In this document: positions 5,869 to 7,169 of the stretch, piece after piece
Layout of the letters: the number at the start of each line of letters is the position of its first letter
How positions within the stretch are numbered: the first letter of the stretch is position 1
Assembly: GCA_022599995.1 (NCBI GenBank)
Contig: JAHZLG010000087.1
Coordinates: forward strand, 1 to 7,169
Direction of reading: 5' to 3'
Source of the DNA: Alphaproteobacteria bacterium
Lineage (GTDB): Bacteria; Pseudomonadota; Alphaproteobacteria; CBDBCS01; JAHZLG01
Length of the DNA stretch: 7,169 bases
Notes under the pieces: model-generated
Database searches by the model: none
The model's input: the letters and a program-made list of their open reading frames with translations, nothing else
Told to the model about the DNA's origin: nothing
Program-made: the position numbers and the translations under genes

Positions 5869-5884
5869 GCCGAGCAAGCTCGGC
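5869..5884. terminator. Hairpin GCCGAGC-AA-GCTCGGC downstream of DUF547 tandem copy 2
   Basis: Perfect 7-bp arms (5869-5875 and 5878-5884) sit 11 bp past the stop codon of the upstream DUF547 gene. In RNA this would be a 6-bp stem with a 4-nt loop. There is no U-run on the minus strand after the stem, so an intrinsic terminator is only possible, not shown. Confidence 0.35.
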
Positions 5885-5895
5885 TTGGGTGGCGG

Positions 5896-6741
5896 CTAGA
5901 ATCCGGAAAGCTCCCACGAGTAGTAATAGCCTCCGATGGATTTGGCATTGTTCAGCATGTTATTGGCTTCGGTGCCGTCTCCTGCGTCCTGCCTAATCTG
6001 CTGCAACACGGCCAGATCGGAGGTGCCAAAGTCGTCGGCGTACCATTCAAAAATACTCGGCAACAGCAAGCCTTCGCTCCGCACCCGGATAATGCCGTTA
6101 CGACCAAGATAATCTTCCGCGGCCTGATCAAGCATCGCATCAATGGTTGCCCCTCGGTAGGGAACAACCTGCAGGCTAGGGCTCGATGACGTTTGGATCG
6201 ACAGGGCATAGTGCACGCGTCGCTCGCGGAAGAGTCCCCGCAGAATCTCGTGCTCGATAGCATCCAGGCTCAGGGGGACGCCCTCGACGGTCACACGATC
6301 AGTGCCCCAAATATGCGTGGGGGGAAGGAAAATTCGCCCGCCTTCGGCGATGCGAATGTCCTCAACTGGCCAGTTTTTGACAAGCACATCGACAACCAAG
6401 ACATTGTAAAGGTTGATCCAGTAGGCGACTTGGGCATCGCGATTCAGCGTGGTTGGTCGCACCGCCGCCAGGGTGACCACGGCTTGCGTGACAAGATTCC
6501 GATCTTGCAAGGACAAACCAGAGTAATTGACACGCGACAGCCCATCGCCGCCCATCTTCACTCGTGTGCTAAGAAAGGAGGCGTATGGATCATAATTCAC
6601 CGTTGCGTCATCATTTCCGGCGCGCGAAGGGACAAATTTCTGATACTGTCCCATTGCCGCCGATGCGAAAAACATCAGGCTGAGCAGCAGGGAGATGCCC
6701 AAAAGGAATGGGGCTTGTCGAGTCATTCGGTATGCAGGCAT
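5896..6741 (-). CDS. Exported DUF547 protein lacking the conserved cysteines, tandem copy 2
   Basis: This 281-residue paralogue of the preceding gene has a signal peptide ending 'ASAAMG|QYQ'. It carries 'AYWINLYN' (106-113), 'WPVEDIR', 'VPLSLDAIEHEILRG', 'VHYAL' and 'LLPSIFEWYADDFG', and ends 'GYYYSWELSGF'. The usual NCxSxSC segment reads 'SIQTSSSP', so both cysteines and the Asn are gone, as in its neighbour. Differences from the neighbour concentrate in the signal peptide and the last 50 residues; residues 40-180 are strongly conserved. The start ATG 6741 is supported by AGGAAA at 6753-6748 with 6-nt spacing. It has its own leader and candidate promoter, so it is likely a separate transcript. 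Probably secreted or periplasmic; activity unknown. Confidence 0.93.
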   Translation of the reverse strand: MPAYRMTRQAPFLLGISLLLSLMFFASAAMGQYQKFVPSRAGNDDATVNYDPYASFLSTRVKMGGDGLSRVNYSGLSLQDRNLVTQAVVTLAAVRPTTLNRDAQVAYWINLYNVLVVDVLVKNWPVEDIRIAEGGRIFLPPTHIWGTDRVTVEGVPLSLDAIEHEILRGLFRERRVHYALSIQTSSSPSLQVVPYRGATIDAMLDQAAEDYLGRNGIIRVRSEGLLLPSIFEWYADDFGTSDLAVLQQIRQDAGDGTEANNMLNNAKSIGGYYYSWELSGF

Positions 6742-6747
6742 GGGGTG

Positions 6748-6753
6748 TTTCCT
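6748..6753 (-). promoter_or_regulatory. Ribosome binding site AGGAAA of DUF547 tandem copy 2
   Basis: The minus strand reads TAGGAAACACCCC and then ATG, giving a good AGGA core 8 nt from the start. In tandem copy 1 the aligned six bases read ATGAAA, so the site is lost there. Confidence 0.6.
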
Positions 6754-6798
6754 AGGTTTTCCCTAAAGGAGTCGTTGAATCTGGCAAGGGCCCTCACC

Positions 6799-6840
6799 TT
6801 GCCCGCGCGAGCCACGTGGCTTCAATTGCTAGAGGGGCAA
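6799..6840. promoter_or_regulatory. Nested inverted repeats in the leader of DUF547 tandem copy 2
   Basis: A perfect 12-bp palindrome, AGCCACGTGGCT (6810-6821), lies inside a wider inverted repeat TTGCCC (6799-6804) and GGGCAA (6835-6840). The palindrome is absent at the matching place in tandem copy 1. It could be an operator or a structured leader; which one cannot be told from the sequence. Confidence 0.35.
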
Positions 6841-6881
6841 TAACATAACATTTCCGCTGAGGCCATGTCGGTCATGGTATA

Positions 6882-6908
6882 GCTATATCGCCCTTTGCGT
6901 GTTTTCAA
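6882..6908 (-). promoter_or_regulatory. Candidate promoter of DUF547 tandem copy 2
   Basis: On the minus strand, TTGAAA (6908-6903) is followed after 15 nt by TATAGC (6887-6882). The same CAGTTGAAA element is kept upstream of tandem copy 1. The spacing is shorter than the usual 17 nt and the -10 matches only four of six bases. Confidence 0.3.
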
Positions 6909-7061
6909 CTGCCAAACACTATTTTTTTTGACGGCACCGCAACAAACGCTAGTTTGGGCGTGCGGTCTGCCTGCTTTAACCCGCTGTCACCGGTGCTGGC
7001 ACTGCCAACATCCTCTTCACGCCCTCCGTCGTGCGCTCGAATGCTTGTGCGCAAGCCTCAA

Positions 7062-7169
7062 CTAAGTGCGCGGCGGGGAGACACCAACTAAGTGCGCGGC
7101 GGGAAGGCAACAGCTAAGTGCGCGGCGGGGAGACACCAACTAAGTGCGCGGCGGGAAGGCAACAGCTAA
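7062..7169. repeat. Alternating 26-bp tandem array, truncated by window end
   Basis: Four contiguous 26-bp units (7062-7087, 7088-7113, 7114-7139, 7140-7165) and the start of a fifth share the 16-bp core CTAAGTGCGCGGCGGG. They alternate between two tails, GAGACACCAA and AAGGCAACAG, giving an A-B-A-B order, i.e. a 52-bp higher-order unit. Stops occur in every frame on the plus strand, and on the minus strand the repeated TTAG gives stops as the frame shifts, so it is not coding. There are no unique spacers, so it is not a CRISPR array. The array continues beyond the window. Confidence 0.9.

Larger units (their letters stand above)
6754..6933 (-). repeat. Duplicated upstream region of DUF547 tandem copy 2
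   Basis: This is homologous to 5582-5766 (see that entry for shared segments). The order of landmarks is the same and the spacing differs by only a few bases. With 6934-7061, where I see no gene and only a CACCGGTG palindrome (6988-6995) and a small GCTTG/CAAGC hairpin (7043-7056), it makes up the non-coding right end before the 26-bp array. Confidence 0.65.

Noticed and set aside
5770..6843. Plus-strand open frames antisense to DUF547 tandem copy 2
   Set aside because: They mirror the coding strand of a clear gene, and similar shadows appear over tandem copy 1, as expected from the duplication.
7062..7169. Possible CRISPR array at the right edge
   Set aside because: The 26-bp units are contiguous and the 10-bp variable part alternates between only two sequences, so there are no unique spacers and no cas genes nearby.

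Overview
The window looks like a chromosomal segment of a moderately GC-rich alphaproteobacterium-like organism. The clues are a UbiB/ABC1 kinase of the alphaproteobacterial type ('ARHDALF' N-terminus, 'LGPSFIKLGQ') and a methyltransferase-fold protein with the C-terminal signature of the alphaproteobacterial/mitochondrial NDUFAF5-like (BioC-related) family. The species cannot be named from this sequence. There is no rRNA, tRNA, transposase, integrase or CRISPR array.

Layout. On the plus strand, positions 2-724 hold the 3' part of a DUF1684-family gene, and 883-2433 hold a full-length ubiB. They are separated by a 158-bp spacer that carries a four-run G-quadruplex motif overlapping a perfect palindrome. 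All later genes are on the minus strand. An NDUFAF5/BioC-like gene (2514-3431) overlaps by 11 bp the end of an exported DUF547 gene (3421-4386), so the two form a probable operon. A 243-bp minisatellite of 27 phased 9-bp units (4405-4647) lies directly upstream of that operon. Two further exported DUF547 genes (4724-5569 and 5896-6741) are tandem paralogues, about 74% identical by hand count with no gaps, and the duplication includes about 170 bp of upstream DNA. The right edge holds an array of alternating 26-bp repeats (7062 to the window end, which it runs past).

How the genes relate. UbiB supports ubiquinone biosynthesis. NDUFAF5, the closest named relative of the methyltransferase-like protein, assembles respiratory complex I. 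A loose respiratory theme is therefore possible, but it is inference. The three DUF547 proteins all have signal peptides and probably act outside the cytoplasm; their activity is unknown. Only the operon copy keeps the two cysteines of the usual NCxSxSCP region. The tandem pair has lost both.

The most unusual aspects are the repeat content in and around genes and the divergence of key motifs. The repeats are a 9-bp array in a leader, a 26-bp array, a 22-bp tandem repeat, and low-complexity Ser/Thr/Pro/His inserts inside DUF1684 and the methyltransferase-like protein. The diverged motifs are the lost glycine-rich SAM loop and the lost DUF547 cysteines. I see no clear defence system, toxin or other complete novel system. 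The best leads are the repeat-bearing leader and the cysteine-less DUF547 pair.
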